NCBI GenBank assembly: GCA_023159155.1
Contig: JAJNNX010000027.1
Location: 62,001-126,000, forward strand
Direction: 5' to 3'
Length of the DNA stretch: 64,000 bases
Source of the DNA: Ustulina deusta
Lineage: Eukaryota; Ascomycota; Sordariomycetes; Xylariales; Xylariaceae
The notes below the pieces were generated by a model. It was not told the DNA's origin. It made no database searches and saw only the letters and a list, made by a program, of their open reading frames with translations. The position numbers were made by a program, and so were the translations under genes. Positions 45,401 to 56,056 of the stretch are shown piece after piece; the first letter of the stretch is position 1, and every line of letters begins with the position of its first letter.

Positions 45401-47855
45401 AAATTCCTCCAAACTACTACGCTTGTCGTAGACCAACTGGTACAAGTTCGCCGGCCTGTCATTAAGAAGCTCTCCAGTCCTGCTCCCCTTTTCGGTATTA
45501 AATATTTCGAGGAGTATAGGTTCGTGTTCTTCGCAAGCCCTTTGGCGTATGCTCTGCGGAATGTCTATGGGCTCTAGGCGTCTTGCCATGCTCGAGTCTG
45601 TCGCGCCCCGTATCAACGGCCGTTTATTTAGAATCTTGTATACCCAATCATCACTACCCAGGGAGTCAAATTTCCAAATTCTTTTGCCTAAATCATCCTT
45701 GGCGAACTGACTGCTGAGTTTCTGATTTGTCCGGAGGCGTCGAATAATCTCGCTCCATTCTGACTGTACGGCTGCTTCGTTACGAGATGGGTCTGCCACG
45801 GCCTGCTCAACTGCGACGCGGAGAGGGGTAGCTCCTTGCGAATCCGGGGCATCGATCAAATCCCCAAACCGGCTGACGAGGAACCTAACGCCGTCCACAT
45901 TTCTTTTATCAGCTGCCCAGTGTAAAGGATTCCGATCTTGATGGTCCTTCACCCACACCGGGAACTTCCGCTCGTCAATGAAGCTCTGTAGTTGCTTTTT
46001 GTATAGACTAATTGCGGAGGTCTTGAACACCAGAGATCTTTTGATTTCACTGACAACTCTGGAATAGACACTACCGTTGTCGCTAGCGGGCTTTGCCTTA
46101 TCGTACTTCGCGAGAAGAACCGAAGTGTCCATTTCTACGATTGTCTGCTACAGCACTCGTCAGCTTGCGGGTATTATGAGTGTAATGAGTAAGAAAATGC
46201 CTTTCATAGATGAATTTTCGCATTTTCTCCTTCTTAATTTGAGGGAATCTCCATATATGAAATAGGACATGTCAACGAACCTTGTCTTTATCGTCTTGAA
46301 GCCAAACTGCAGATATGGCCGCGTCCCTGACCACGGCACGAAACTGATCCCACAAAGCCTTGGCATCTATCATATCTCTTTCACCACTAGACTTTCTCGC
46401 TAGCCAATTAATGACCCAACGTTTACGCGTTGTTTTCGTTGATTGTTTCTGGTCATGCCCTATAATATCATTAGGCGCGTCGAGGAAGATAGTACCGGCG
46501 GTCGAGAAGGGGATGCCCTCCTTCATCACGTCATTTTATTTCTTGCTGATCTCATCTGATGCCTCTTCTCTTTCTTGAACAATCTGCTTCGCATCTTCCT
46601 CGGCACCCACTATTATACGCTCTATAATCATGCATCCGAAGCCGTAACCAATAAATACGATGGGAACTTGCTGGTAACGATTACTTTGGCGGTGACGAGC
46701 TAGTAGCAATAAAAACTCCCGTGCGTGCGTTCTTAATTGCTTTTCGGGTGAGAGGCTTTCGGCTTTGACTTCGAGGATGGGATATCGGAACTCAAGGAAA
46801 CGGCATTGAGGTAAATCGGTTTGTAGTTTCTGTTCGTTCTCGTTGAGGCAGGGCACCCTTGGATTATTTGGCGCGATAGAATCTCGGCTGGGTGTTCGTT
46901 CCTTACGGTAGGAAATCGCAAACAGATTTCCGGGACTGATGGGTGGTCGGGTTTGTCGAGCCGGTTTCTCCGTCTTGGACGTAACATCGTTAACGCTCGG
47001 AGAACCTAAGATATTAGCCGTTGCAGGAATAATTAGTTGCACCCTACCTTCTTCAACCCCTTGTTTTCTACTGTCAACTCCAAATCGAACCGAAGTTTCT
47101 TTCTTTTCTGCGAGGGTCGCAGTATTCTTGTTGGCTGAACTGGCCCCAACCGTTTTTGCTGTAGCTTTGGGTGATGTTTCAACGGTGGGTAGGGTTTGGG
47201 ATCCGACTTGTGATCGATCGGTCCAATATTCGCGCCTTTCTGTATCATGTCGCTCTGCCGTAGATGATTGTAAATATTCTGGCGTGCCTTCTAGCGTAGT
47301 CGAATCTGATCTGTTTCGTAGATTTTGCTCCAATTTGTTCATGGCGTTGACTTCCTTTCCTTCTGTTAAATCGTACACAATAACGATATCGACTTGCGGG
47401 AATCCATTCACAAAAGGGGAGGAGATCTCAAGTTGATAGGCGTTCTAACTTCAAATCAGACTAAACCCGCTCTTATAAAGAGTTTTTTTTAAGGAAAATT
47501 GTAGGATGCTGTATACCTCTTCAGCCTTGTTCCGCTTCGTTTCAGGCCCTGTAGCTGTAACGCTTCCTTGTTCCGTGTTGATAAACCCTTGACCACCTGG
47601 ACTTGAGGGTCCCCGTCCGAAGTATTTCGAAAGATGGGAACCTTCGCTCACAGTAGCGCCAACAGCTTTTTTGAATCGCTTCGCTTTCTCATCTCCAGCA
47701 TCCTCTTCGTCTACCTCGCCAATGGTTTCCATTTTTCTTTCCTGTTCCTCCCCATCGCGCGGTCGACTGTGAGGAGGATTGGGTTCAGTTGGCGTTTGAG
47801 TGTCAACTTTAGCCCCTTCCTGGTCTTTGGAGCCCACGGTACTGGATGGTGACAT
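42419..47855 (-). CDS. membrane-anchored ankyrin/CorA-like protein with degenerate hydrolase-like N-terminus
   Basis: Fourteen exons join in phase into about 1449 residues: 47517-47855, 46581-47426, 46281-46520, 45329-46147, 45246-45260, 45000-45173, 44758-44916, 44367-44691, 44071-44294, 43631-43978, 43395-43490, 43287-43322, 43099-43210, 42419-43035. The order is: disordered N-terminus (1-113); divergent alpha/beta-hydrolase (SesB-like) features VDIVIVYDL near 125, IVFIGYGFGCM near 370 and STAGTIFLDAPN; about two ankyrin repeats near 540-600 (RNPLHWAADKRNVDGVRFL); KWVHIPANNEQWVHDLF; ILMVDQLWLW near 960 and VITSFPGSW; a coiled-coil region; KQKQANAWEARFAREGSEGA; then two transmembrane helices near 1196-1222 and 1236-1262 in CorA-like arrangement. 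The CorA Gly-Met-Asn motif is absent (LTLGIDVF). The N-terminal hydrolase nucleophile Ser is missing. Likely a fungal accessory or signalling protein, not a proven ion channel. The 46521-46580 intron has a weak GTTCAA donor. Confidence 0.8.
44766..44825 (-). repeat. in-frame 15-bp tandem repeat, four copies
   Basis: Four head-to-tail 15-bp units lie inside a coding exon of the ankyrin/CorA-like gene, with one mismatch in the third. Each encodes DSDAL. Length change by slippage would keep the frame. Confidence 0.9.
45246..45260 (-). other. 15-nt micro-exon
   Basis: An exon of only five codons (EQWVH) lies between a 68-nt intron with a GTAAGT donor and CTAG acceptor and a 72-nt intron with a GTTGGT donor and GGCTAAC branch point. 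It restores the conserved-looking PANNxxWVxDLF stretch between its neighbours in phase 0. Confidence 0.65.
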
Positions 47856-49180
47856 TGCTCATAGGAGGAATATGTCTCCTCATCTAGATTTCGTAACAAA
47901 AGCCAGCTAAAAGGGTGTTAATATGGCCGAAGAAGAAAACGCCATCAGGTAAAGGGCTTGACGTGATATCAAGAATAAGGCGACGTCCCGTGTTGACATA
48001 CCTAGGGAAGGGCGTACCACCCTGCCGCCAAAAGTGCATCTTCCGTGTAGTTTGCTCCACAGCGTGGAGGCTAGGTTTTTGTTTCCTATTGGGCACTTTC
48101 AGCTTTCAACATTTCAATAATGCGACCCAAACCCTGTCCGGCGGCGGTGACAGTCCCGGAGTCGGAGCGAGGTAGCAGCTGAGGACTGCAGTATGCTTCT
48201 TCAAGGGGTAACCGGGTCTTTGATCCTCATGGAGGGTTGAAATAATGGCTGCTTCGCCACATCGAGGGTCATGCCTATAAGCGGCTTGATTAGATTTATC
48301 TCTACTGCAGCCCATTAGGTGATCATTAAGCCCCGAAAACCTGCAGGGTCGAGAGTTACTTGGTGAATACATGTTTAATTATTTGAACCTACATAACTCT
48401 ATTCATCTGTACAGTTACCTGTGAAAAAATAATCGGGCAACTCAACGTAACTATGAAACCTTCTTTGACGAGACGGAGAATAAGACTTTTTGAGAACAGA
48501 AGTTGATTCAGATAATTTGTGTGCCTTTCAACAACCGGGTCTGCTTAGAATTGGCGGGTGGCCCGTAAGCCTCAACACTGCATAAGTATGGATGGGAATT
48601 TACGAACAGAGAACACAAGCCAGTATCGGCGAGAAAAAAAAGGAGGACAATTCATTTCCAAATAGATATCGTCCATTCATATAAGAGTCTAGTAGAAAAG
48701 AGAGTCATAACTAGTCATTCCATCTTCCAACATATAATCAGACCTTCCCTTGTGTTTCTTGGCTGATTTCTAGACTTCCAAGAAACCCCATCGTCAGAAG
48801 AGCTGGTTCATAACATACATACATAGCATCAAGTCGTATTCGTCGCTAAAAACCAAAAGAGATGTCTGATGCGTCGTTTCGAGAAAAAAACGAACCCAAA
48901 CACGCCAGAGACGGCCCTCGGGACTGTTAATATCGTAACAATGGATCATGATTTGGGAGGATGGATGCCAAACATGTACAGCATTGCTAGAATCGAGTCT
49001 GCCCAAAAGCATATGGTGCGATGCCATATAGGAATGATGCCGAAAGAAACTAGATATTTAGATACTAAATATTAGATTTTACTGCCGAAGCAGAGAGAGA
49101 GAGAGCCAACGGGCGGAGAGACACTAGAGAAGTCCGTTTCCTTCAGCGACTGATAAGCCGGCAGTGGGGAGGGCCCTTCT
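47856..49180. other. 1.3 kb intergenic region
   Basis: Promoter of the ankyrin/CorA-like gene on the left and 3' flank of the glyoxal oxidase gene on the right, including an AG microsatellite at about 49091-49105. No gene supported. Confidence 0.5.
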
Positions 49181-51829
49181 CTAAATACCAGGCCGCGTGA
49201 AGTCGCTGCCCTGGGGCCAGTTCCCTAGTTGGCCCGGGTCGCCGCCGATGCGGACATACTGGCCGACGGCCGGGATGCCGTCCTGGAGGATGTAGAATTG
49301 GTACCAGCCTGGCGGACAGATATATTTGTTCGGGGGCGCCGTCACCGTGCATACTTTCGCGACACAAGTGACCGCAGGCATCAAGGTGCGAGCGCCCATC
49401 GAGTTTCCGTGAGTGCTGGACACAGAGCCGAGAAGCGAGGCCTTGATTGGGCCAGTGGGTATGGTTCCCAGAGTGACGATGATGGTGCTGCTGTACGTCC
49501 AGTCCTTGTTGGTGATGGTGAACGTCGGACGGGGCTTGGTGCTGTAGAGGTACGGCGGCGTGAATACCTCGACGCGGATCTCCTGGGGGTGCACGCCGTC
49601 TTGAGGGTCGGAACCGGTAATGAGGACACGGCCGTCAAGGAGAGTGATGGCCTCGCTGTGGTAGAGTCGGGCGACTGTGGTGTTGGCCATAATGGAGATG
49701 CGGTGGTGGACGGGCTTGAACGGATCGTATAGGAGCGCGTTGTAGTTGGGGTTGTCGGCGAGGCCGAATCCAGCAACACCTTGCTTGGCACCGTTGGCAA
49801 TCAGATATGTGCCGTCAGGGAGAGGGGCCATGCAGCTCATAACACGTTTGGAAGGCATACGCTCCAGTGTCCAGGTGGGGTTGGCAGCCTCAGGGTAGAT
49901 GCTGACGCAGTTGTCGAGAGCCTCGCCACCGCCTTCTGTAGAGCCACCGCACATGAGGACTCCGAGAGGATCGGTGTAAGGAGCCACCTGTGGCAGCAGC
50001 ACAGAAGCGCCCTCGAGAGGATACGTGCGACCCGACAGGGGGTTAATGACGGACCCAGGCATGTTGGGAAGGACTGTGGTAGTGTCGAATGTCACCTCGT
50101 TCAGAATTCTGGCCTCATTCCAGTAACCGACGAAGATACCGCCACCTGGAAGAACAGCGAGGAAGGGGTACAAGTTGTTGGGATCAGTGCGGGCTAGCCA
50201 GTCCATGTATAGATAGGGGCCAACTTTAGGCAAGATCTCCAGAGTAGGCTCGGCCTTGTCGTTAGAGCCAATCTCACCGCCAACGACTAGAATAGACCCG
50301 TTAGTCATGACCATGGCAGAAGGGTACCATCGGCCTCTTTGCAGCTTGAGGACGTTCACATTCTCCTGCCAGTCATTGACTCCTGGGACGCCGGGTGAGC
50401 CATCGGGGGTATACAGCCGGACACCGTAGGTTGAGTCAAGGGACCATCCACCGACGGTCAGCTGTCGACCAGCTTTATCGGGGAGGATAACACCGGCAGA
50501 ACAGAATACATCAGTCTTGAGATGCATGGTCCTCCATGCACGGGAGAAGTTGCCAGTTTGGCTGAGATCGAGTTCATAAGCTCCGGTGCTGTTGGGAGGG
50601 CCAGTCCCCCACTTCTCTAGGAATGTGACCTTGCCAGTAATCGACTGCATCGTCATCAGAGGAGTAACGACACCACCAACAAGATTCGAGTAGGTACCCG
50701 CGGCGGTGCCCTGAGGGTAGTTGAAGACATAGAGGGGGTTTGACCCGGTCCAGAGGTATGTGCTGAGTCTAGAACCGCCACCGCAGATGGCTGACGCATT
50801 TCCAGCGCAGACGATGTTGCAGTCAGTTTCGGGTTGCTTCGTGGCGCCTGCGTTTGTCAGATCCACGGGGTCGCCGCAGAAGCACTCCTGGCCGTATTCA
50901 AGACCAGCAGCAGCGTAACCAAACTGAGCACACTGGTGTAAGCAAGTAGTGGCGGTCATTGTGCCAGGCATCAGAACCTGCCACGGTAGACTACGCGCAT
51001 TGTTGATGTTATCATTGTAGCAACCTTGGTATGTCCAAGTTCCATTAAGACCACTGGTTTGCACAGTTGGTGGTTGAAAAGTTGTAGGCGTTCCCTTAGA
51101 GTAGATCGTCAGGTAACCGGCGCCACCACAGTTGACGTCGCCGTTTCCGCTACAGGGCGTGTTGCACTTGGTGTCATCGAGGCCTCGGACGCCTCCATTG
51201 TATATGGCGTTACCACAGAAGCACTGCCTGTAGTATTCCGTTCCCGAGATGATGTAGCCCATGCTGTTACAAAGTGCAGCGCAGCTCTGCGGGGTTAGCT
51301 GATCATTATCGGGCGCCTGGTATGCCGTTATGATACGGCCATTGGGTCCATCCTGCCAACAACCTTGGGAAGTCCACCCGACGGGGAAGGTGGTAGCTGT
51401 TGGAGCAGCAGCGGTTGTAGCGGTCGTCATCGTAGAGGCGACCGGCTGAACATCCGTGCCGTTGAGGACATAGACAGAAAGGCGATTACCATTTCCACAG
51501 TACTGGGATGGGTTGCCAGCACAGAGCTGGCTGCAGTCAGATGCAGGGACACTGACGGAACCTGATCTGAAGACGTTGCCACAATAACACTCGCGACCAT
51601 ATTCAGTGCCGAAAAAAGTCGTTCCTTTAGCACTGCAGAAAGCTTCGCATGAGTCCAGTGTCATGCCATCATCTGCGTAGTTGTACGAATTCAGAGCACG
51701 GGTATTGGTAGCCTCTGTCTGACAGCCATACCAGTTGTAGTCGGCGATTGTGGCCGGCTGAGAAGCGGCAGAGACGAGGGACAACAGCCCGGCGAAGGGC
51801 AGGGCTGAACAGGCCTGTATAAGCCTCAT
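49181..51829 (-). CDS. secreted copper radical oxidase (glyoxal oxidase) with three WSC domains
   Basis: A single exon of 882 codons. I start at the second Met of the frame (51829; an upstream Met lies at 51862) because MRLIQACSALPFAGLLSLVSA is a signal peptide. Three Cys-rich WSC domains follow, each with a CYCGN/CFCGN/CFCGD motif, at roughly residues 25-125, 150-245 and 265-365, joined by Thr/Ala-rich linkers. Then comes the glyoxal oxidase N-domain and a C-terminal DUF1929-like beta domain. Copper-site residues of family AA5 appear intact: Cys in TDVFCSAGV (forms the Tyr-Cys cofactor), Tyr in GRWYPSAM, Tyr-His in RLYHSEA, and His in STHGNSMG. The likely activity is oxidation of small aldehydes or alcohols with H2O2 release at the cell wall; WSC domains bind polysaccharides. 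The substrate cannot be read from sequence. Confidence 0.94.
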   Translation of the reverse strand: MRLIQACSALPFAGLLSLVSAASQPATIADYNWYGCQTEATNTRALNSYNYADDGMTLDSCEAFCSAKGTTFFGTEYGRECYCGNVFRSGSVSVPASDCSQLCAGNPSQYCGNGNRLSVYVLNGTDVQPVASTMTTATTAAAPTATTFPVGWTSQGCWQDGPNGRIITAYQAPDNDQLTPQSCAALCNSMGYIISGTEYYRQCFCGNAIYNGGVRGLDDTKCNTPCSGNGDVNCGGAGYLTIYSKGTPTTFQPPTVQTSGLNGTWTYQGCYNDNINNARSLPWQVLMPGTMTATTCLHQCAQFGYAAAGLEYGQECFCGDPVDLTNAGATKQPETDCNIVCAGNASAICGGGSRLSTYLWTGSNPLYVFNYPQGTAAGTYSNLVGGVVTPLMTMQSITGKVTFLEKWGTGPPNSTGAYELDLSQTGNFSRAWRTMHLKTDVFCSAGVILPDKAGRQLTVGGWSLDSTYGVRLYTPDGSPGVPGVNDWQENVNVLKLQRGRWYPSAMVMTNGSILVVGGEIGSNDKAEPTLEILPKVGPYLYMDWLARTDPNNLYPFLAVLPGGGIFVGYWNEARILNEVTFDTTTVLPNMPGSVINPLSGRTYPLEGASVLLPQVAPYTDPLGVLMCGGSTEGGGEALDNCVSIYPEAANPTWTLERMPSKRVMSCMAPLPDGTYLIANGAKQGVAGFGLADNPNYNALLYDPFKPVHHRISIMANTTVARLYHSEAITLLDGRVLITGSDPQDGVHPQEIRVEVFTPPYLYSTKPRPTFTITNKDWTYSSTIIVTLGTIPTGPIKASLLGSVSSTHGNSMGARTLMPAVTCVAKVCTVTAPPNKYICPPGWYQFYILQDGIPAVGQYVRIGGDPGQLGNWPQGSDFTRPGI

Positions 51830-53575
51830 CTTGAAGACGCTCGCCGGAAAGCGGCCCAACAAATGTCGGAGTGAAGAGAGAAGGCGACTCTTCGGACCAA
51901 AAGGAACGGGGACGGAGTGGCAATATATGAACAGGGTATGATATTAAGTAAAGTAAGCACGGATGCTCTATATAAGACCCGTGAGATGACTTGAATACTT
52001 TGTGAGGGAGCGCGAAGACGGCCCCGGGGGCGAAGCAGTCATTTAATATTAAACACCGAGCATGCAGCCCACACTTCGGTGTAAATTAAAGAATACCTTA
52101 GGTATGTACTATATTCCATCAGCTTATACCAGCGAAGCTAACCCACCTCACGATGTACGCTGACCGGGGTCATGTTCTAGCCGCAGTCAAGCAGCAAGGA
52201 AGGTCGGCCGAGCACCGCTGGCCTCGAGATATGAGATGAGAAAAAGAGAGGCCAGCTAGTCCATGCCTCTCTGAACACACAGTAATACTTTCTGAGTGGA
52301 AGCGGCACAGGCTTAGAGCTGTTCATCCTAACAGCCGCCGTAATAGGGGCACTTGACCTGTTCTGATAGAACGCCAAGGACCCGCCACAGTCGCCAAGTA
52401 AGTAGTAGCCTGGCGGCACAAGAGTTGTCCTGATTACCTATCTGGATTATTCGCTCTTCCACCGTCTCCGGGTCGGCTCAGGTGGCGGCATTGTGCTATC
52501 GAGATTGCTTAGTGTAGCATATCACATATCAGGATAGGAAGCAATAATAAACTCGGCACGTATTGTTTATGACCGGGATCTGTGATTGGGCAACCCTGGA
52601 AGGCTAAAATCGAATACGACTACACACCTACGCTACCATGTAGTGTGGAAGGCAGGGGCAAGGGGGGGAAGACCCTGGATTGCTACTGTAACATGGCAGC
52701 GAGGGCTTGTTTTGACGAACTCATGTACACTACCGACACTCCAAGCACGCCTGGCCATGCGGCTGTGCCGTTTTAAACCGAATGCATATGGCACCCTCCA
52801 GCTGTGCAGAAAAGGCAGGATGGACTCATGAGCGTGTTCGTTGCCATGTAGCGGTGGTGATAATGACATGTCAGGGACCACATCTACTCACAGCTACATA
52901 CTGCGGTGTACCATACCGACAGCATACTAGTGTAGTGTCTCTAGCACACTAAACCTATACTAGTGGTAAAATATTCCTGGTTGGGGATAGATAAGCTAGC
53001 TGAGCCTCTGGATCTGGTTAAGCCATCATGCCAACACAGACAGTTAACCCAGCAGCCCGGCGCTCTGTCCACATAGTAGATAGTGCACACCAGGTACAGG
53101 AGATCAGATGGGTAGCTAACATACCCCCCACGTACATGCTTAGAGGTTCAATGTGTACGCCTATGCGTACAGAGTCGGTGGCCGTCGAGGGAGGTATTTG
53201 CGGCTGGGATGTCGGGGTCTTCAGCCGCACAGCATCGTCGTCATACTCTTCGCTCGCCCTTAATCAAAGACCTGACGCAGTATGAAGCAAGGGAGGTAGG
53301 TATTTGACGCACTGCAAGCCACATTAAGACCGCCGGTCACGCGTTGGGTATCGAGTCCGCAAGCTGTGTAGCCCGATAGTTCCTGTAAGTGGGTTCTCAT
53401 GAAGGCTCAATCGACATTACACTGGTATGACCGGGTTGCCTACCACCCCTAGCCCTGTTCAACCCGCCCCCACCAACAGCAGCAGCATCGCCCAGTAGGT
53501 GTGTGAGTGGTACGTCGCGGGGTAGCTTCGCTTCATCGGATTATGCCAAACTGAGCAGCTGAGCGATGGATTTAG

Positions 53576-53600
53576 ATTGCTCTCCGTTCCGGAGAGCAAT
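53576..53600. repeat. perfect 11-bp inverted repeat
   Basis: Arms ATTGCTCTCCG and CGGAGAGCAAT are separated by three bases. A stable hairpin is possible on either strand; it is not followed by a T-run and no gene ends here. Confidence 0.9.
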
Positions 53601-53665
53601 AATGAAACCTTCCTTCGAAATATGTAGGCCTTACCCATACACGTATAGGCGCCATTTAAGTCCTA

Positions 53666-53693
53666 CATGATATACTATACCTAGTATATCATG
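53666..53693. repeat. perfect 12-bp inverted repeat
   Basis: Arms CATGATATACTA and TAGTATATCATG are separated by TACC. It lies 65 bp after the first hairpin and directly before the GGT/GGC microsatellite. Confidence 0.9.
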
Positions 53694-53696
53694 AAG

Positions 53697-53736
53697 TGGT
53701 GGTGGTGATGGTGGCGGCGGCGGCGGCGGCGGCGGT
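53697..53736. repeat. GGT/GGC trinucleotide microsatellite
   Basis: GGT and GAT triplets lead into about eight uninterrupted GGC triplets. No open frame with coding character surrounds it. Confidence 0.9.
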
Positions 53737-56024
53737 CAGACAAACAGATGGGGCAGAGGATGAGCCTGTTTACTTACACTAGTGGTAGGCGGTACAGAAC
53801 AATGCTGATGATGGCTAACCGCGAACTCCTACCATGTCTCCTCTTCTGCTCGGTATCGACCCGACCCCTCATTAGCGCCTCATTAGCCGAAGGCACGCCC
53901 CCTGCTGCCAACCCTTGCAGCAGCGCATGGCGCAAGCATACGAGCTTCGCTAGTCTCTATGCGCATTAGCTGTCGATCTGTTTTATTGGGTCTGCAGTCA
54001 GACGAAAAAAACTCTGTTAATTTTCGTTGACCGGGCCGATTTGGAGAGCCTCTTTCTCCGACATCCGCAGTACATACGGATTACAGACACTTCGGTCAAG
54101 CAAGTCGCTAAGCGAGGAGGTTGGAAATGTGGCTTGCTATGTTTTAAATAGAGATATTCTGTTTCTTAAGAACAAAAGGAGAGAGAGGCGCGGGGACCAG
54201 ACAATAACAGATACCTACAGTTGAACCACCTATCTAGCGCCACCTCTTCAACGTGGACAAGCTTGATGAGACTGATGAGACTGACATGCTTAAGCGCGCT
54301 GAACATTTAGTGTACACGTACTTCGACCCATATTAACCGTGTAGTGCAGTGTAGCGCACCTAGGATATGTATCAGTAGGTACCTAAGCGTCATATAAGTC
54401 CACACATTATCTGAATACTTAGAGTATGCCAATATACCTCCTCTACAGAGCTGTCTCAGCGCTAGTCGCTTCTGGATCGTGATAGAAGCCGCACCAAGAA
54501 GTGTAAACGTTCGACACTGGCCCGATTCCTCGGATGGTACACTCTCGGATGGGGTGAATTCGCTAATTTTAACGTTTTCTGCTCCGGGCCTTCCGTATTC
54601 GGGAAATATCGAGTCCTATTTGCAAATGAAGAGCGCCAAATCATTAACCCCTACCTCGAAGGGAAGATTTCGTGTTTCCCTGATACCCACGCACCGCACC
54701 AAATGGGAAAGTGGTTGTATATACCGTCTATTTGTAGTATCTTCAGACTGGTATAGGATTTCGGCAAGGATGAGATCTGTCGAGATGACCTCCCTGCCAT
54801 CAGCCCTGATTGCGTAGTGTATGAACGCCTGCAGCCCAATAGGGGTTTGCACTCGGTGTCAAACCCTACATGTACACTAAGTCAAGGCTCGTCAGGCTTT
54901 TCGCTTTGTCTAGCTACACTAGCATCAGACCACATAGGATTACCACTCGACACGCAAGTGTGGTTTTCAGCCCAATACATCATAGTGTGCAGCGGTAACA
55001 CCCCCGCAGTGTCCCACGTGCGGGCGCGGTTACAGTACACGTCAACACTCTGTTCCTTGCAGATGTTGCTTTTGTGCAAGGAAATGCCATGAAAGCTCGA
55101 CTATCTGAGACGAAGAATCTCTAGATCTTCTCTCCTCGCCAAGTGATATGAGGAAATCTTCTCATTGGGCGATCTGTACAGTGGTGAAAATGCGTGCGAT
55201 CTCGCAAAAGCACCGAAGCCCAGTCGCTTGGCATCTGGGGAAGTGGAGATAGCTGATCGGGAAGTCGATCGACAGAGAAGATGGGTTCAGGAAATCGCTA
55301 AACATAACCTTGTCCGGAATTGAGATACTTGGGTATTATTGCCTTTCTAGGTATTTCGCATTTTCGCTTAAAGACAAGAGACGTCATGCCAGTGACCAGC
55401 AGTCATGTGGAGCCTCCAAGGCAGATTCCATGGAATCAATATACGTAGTTCTCATGAGGGACCTGATCAGAAATATCATGTCGTTGCAGCGTGAGCAAAA
55501 CCTGGTAGTATCTTTGCGGATAAGACTAACCTTTCCCGATTTCGACAAGCAGCAACGGCGATCTGCCGTTCAGAACCTCGAATGGCATGGCCGACTTGAT
55601 CTCCGCCCCTAGTGTCGATATATGCAACAGGTAGGGAATACACGTGTATAATAGGAGTCTGGACCTCAAGACGGAACTTTTGGAAGATAAACACCTCCGT
55701 CTAGCCTGTCGTGGTCTCGAATATGTGGTTCGTATGAAACCCATCGGCCGTGACGATCATCATCTCGAGATCTACCCGGTCAAGCATTGTCCACGGGTAT
55801 TATATCGGGGCGGATTCCGATTTGTCATAAGATAACAGTACGTCGTCCAGCCGTTAGGCAATGTGGATATTTGATACGGGGCCGTGTCTCGGGATAACCA
55901 AGGTCCAGGACAACGCCTCTTTGGGCGATTATCGCCAAGCCCGGCAAGACTACGTGGTAGTCTAGGTACTGATCCGATGTTGTGCTCGCAGCATCCACAC
56001 CCCCAATGTAATTTACGCGGGCAT

Positions 56025-56056
56025 CCCTCTGGACGCCCTCTGGACGCCCTCTGGAG
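56025..56056. repeat. 11-bp tandem repeat, nearly three copies
   Basis: Units of CCCTCTGGACG are repeated head to tail; the third copy is incomplete and changed at its end. It is in non-coding sequence. Confidence 0.85.

Noticed and set aside
55644..55835. Short plus frame and overlapping minus frames at 54.4-55.9 kb
   Set aside because: Some translations look protein-like, but no domain or consistent exon chain could be built.
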